Positions 41,267 through 41,713 of a stretch of DNA of 41,713 nt are shown here, in pieces. Below the pieces are notes generated by a model. The model was not told the DNA's origin. It saw nothing but the letters and a program-made list of their open reading frames with translations, and made no database searches. The stretch's first letter is position 1, and the number at the start of each line of letters is the position of its first letter. The position numbers and the translations under genes were made by a program. Where the stretch lies: contig CAOJPS010000004.1 in the NCBI GenBank assembly GCA_948441255.1, positions 1 to 41,713 on the forward strand. Reading direction: 5' to 3'. This stretch comes from an uncultured Eubacteriaceae bacterium (GTDB taxonomy: Bacteria > Bacillota > Clostridia > Lachnospirales > CAG-274).

Positions 41267-41422
41267 TTACCGAATTTTATAAAGTCCCTCACGACTTTCG
41301 TTACCCTCATATTTAAAACTGTTTTTATGATTTTCCCCCTCTGTTGTATCAAGATAGCTACAATCAACTTTATAACCTTTGTAAGGCTCCATAATAGAAA
41401 CCGCGTTAGATAATCCGGTTTC
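41267..41422 (-). pseudogene. Possible decayed coding fragment
   Basis: On the minus strand this 52-codon stretch reads as a hydrophilic peptide (ETGLSNAVSIMEPYKGYKVD, later SFKYEGNESREGLYKIR) and ends at TAA. It has no good start: a stop precedes it and no RBS stands before its internal ATG. It could be the tail of a frameshifted gene. An alternative overlapping frame at 41251-41499 starts MSEFLILSFKK but looks less protein-like and has no RBS. Evidence is compositional only. Confidence 0.25.
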
Positions 41423-41470
41423 TTATAAGATAATCCACAATTCTTTAAACACACATTATCGTACAGCTTT

Positions 41471-41713
41471 TTAAAGCTTAGTATCAGAAACTCTGACATT
41501 TACTTTACCTGAAACAATACCGCTGTCTGATGAAAATGAAAGAGTATGCTTAACGGGCTGAGCATTTGCCATAGTAACAGTTTTATCCTTATTGCCGTCT
41601 ATCGTGTATTGTTTGCTTGTCTTACCATATCTAAGTGTCACCTTCAGTTTTTCATTTCTTGTATTTTTATGTATATTTATGTTTTCTGAGTATATATACT
41701 GCAGGATCTTTGG
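41471..41713 (-). CDS. C-terminal part of a probable secreted protein, runs off the window
   Basis: The minus-strand frame is open from the window edge for 80 codons and stops at 41471-41473. The peptide contains KLKVTLRYGKTSKQYTIDGN and HTLSFSSDSGIVSGKVNVRV. It is rich in alternating polar and beta-branched residues, as in beta-rich surface proteins. Being on the same strand as the two stalk-domain genes suggests a surface-protein group. No named domain can be assigned to this end alone. Confidence 0.55.
   Translation of the reverse strand, partial: PKILQYIYSENINIHKNTRNEKLKVTLRYGKTSKQYTIDGNKDKTVTMANAQPVKHTLSFSSDSGIVSGKVNVRVSDTKL

Overview
The window is low-GC DNA with strong AGGAGG-type ribosome binding sites, frequent TTG/GTG starts and tightly packed, mostly co-directional genes. 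Gene content and order (FliY rather than FliN, FlbD, MotA/MotB inside the operon, a TIGR02530-type gene before flgE, a sigma-28 gene and FapA-like DUF342 gene at the operon end) point to a motile Clostridia, most like Lachnospiraceae and relatives. The taxon is inferred from synteny and style, not from a marker gene.

Region 1 (1-9000) is metabolic. It holds the 3' part of an HD-GYP domain gene, a TIM-barrel sugar isomerase/epimerase-like gene, tcdA (cyclic t6A formation), an amidohydrolase of the MTA/SAH deaminase type followed by an S-adenosylhomocysteine hydrolase-type gene, and purM-purN-purD. The last three overlap or abut one another.

Region 2 (9030-38744) is one nearly uninterrupted flagellar operon. 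It starts at an extended -10 promoter before flgB and ends at a strong bidirectional terminator. Order: flgB flgC fliE fliF fliG fliH fliI fliJ ylxF/motE-like fliK flgD TIGR02530 flgE | flbD motA motB | fliL fliM fliY cheY fliO fliP fliQ fliR flhB flhA flhF flhG, PilZ/YcgR-like, cheD, small membrane protein, sigma-28, DUF342, small basic protein, DUF6115-like, MltG-like fragment. The products build the basal body, C-ring, export gate, hook and stator, and include the sigma factor for late genes. The cheB-cheA-cheW-cheC block that often sits between flhG and cheD in related operons is absent. The two largest gaps inside the operon (before flbD and before fliL) carry a near-perfect sigma-A promoter and a hairpin-bearing repeat, so the operon may be expressed as more than one unit.

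Region 3 (38745-41713) is on the minus strand. It has two tandem paralogues of a secreted protein with a C-terminal copper-amine-oxidase-N-like (stalk) domain, a possible decayed coding fragment, and the 3' end of another probable secreted protein running off the window.

The most unusual content is between operons: at least five palindromic, MITE-like elements with terminal inverted repeats. Two share an 80-bp core whose hairpin is preserved by two compensatory base-pair changes. One element has inserted into a second dispersed repeat whose uninterrupted copy lies between motB and fliL, which reveals a 4-bp target duplication. Another element supplies the stop codon of a gene. Within genes, FlgD carries four tandem copies of a beta-rich domain. 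No CRISPR array, rRNA, tRNA, transposase or prophage gene was seen.
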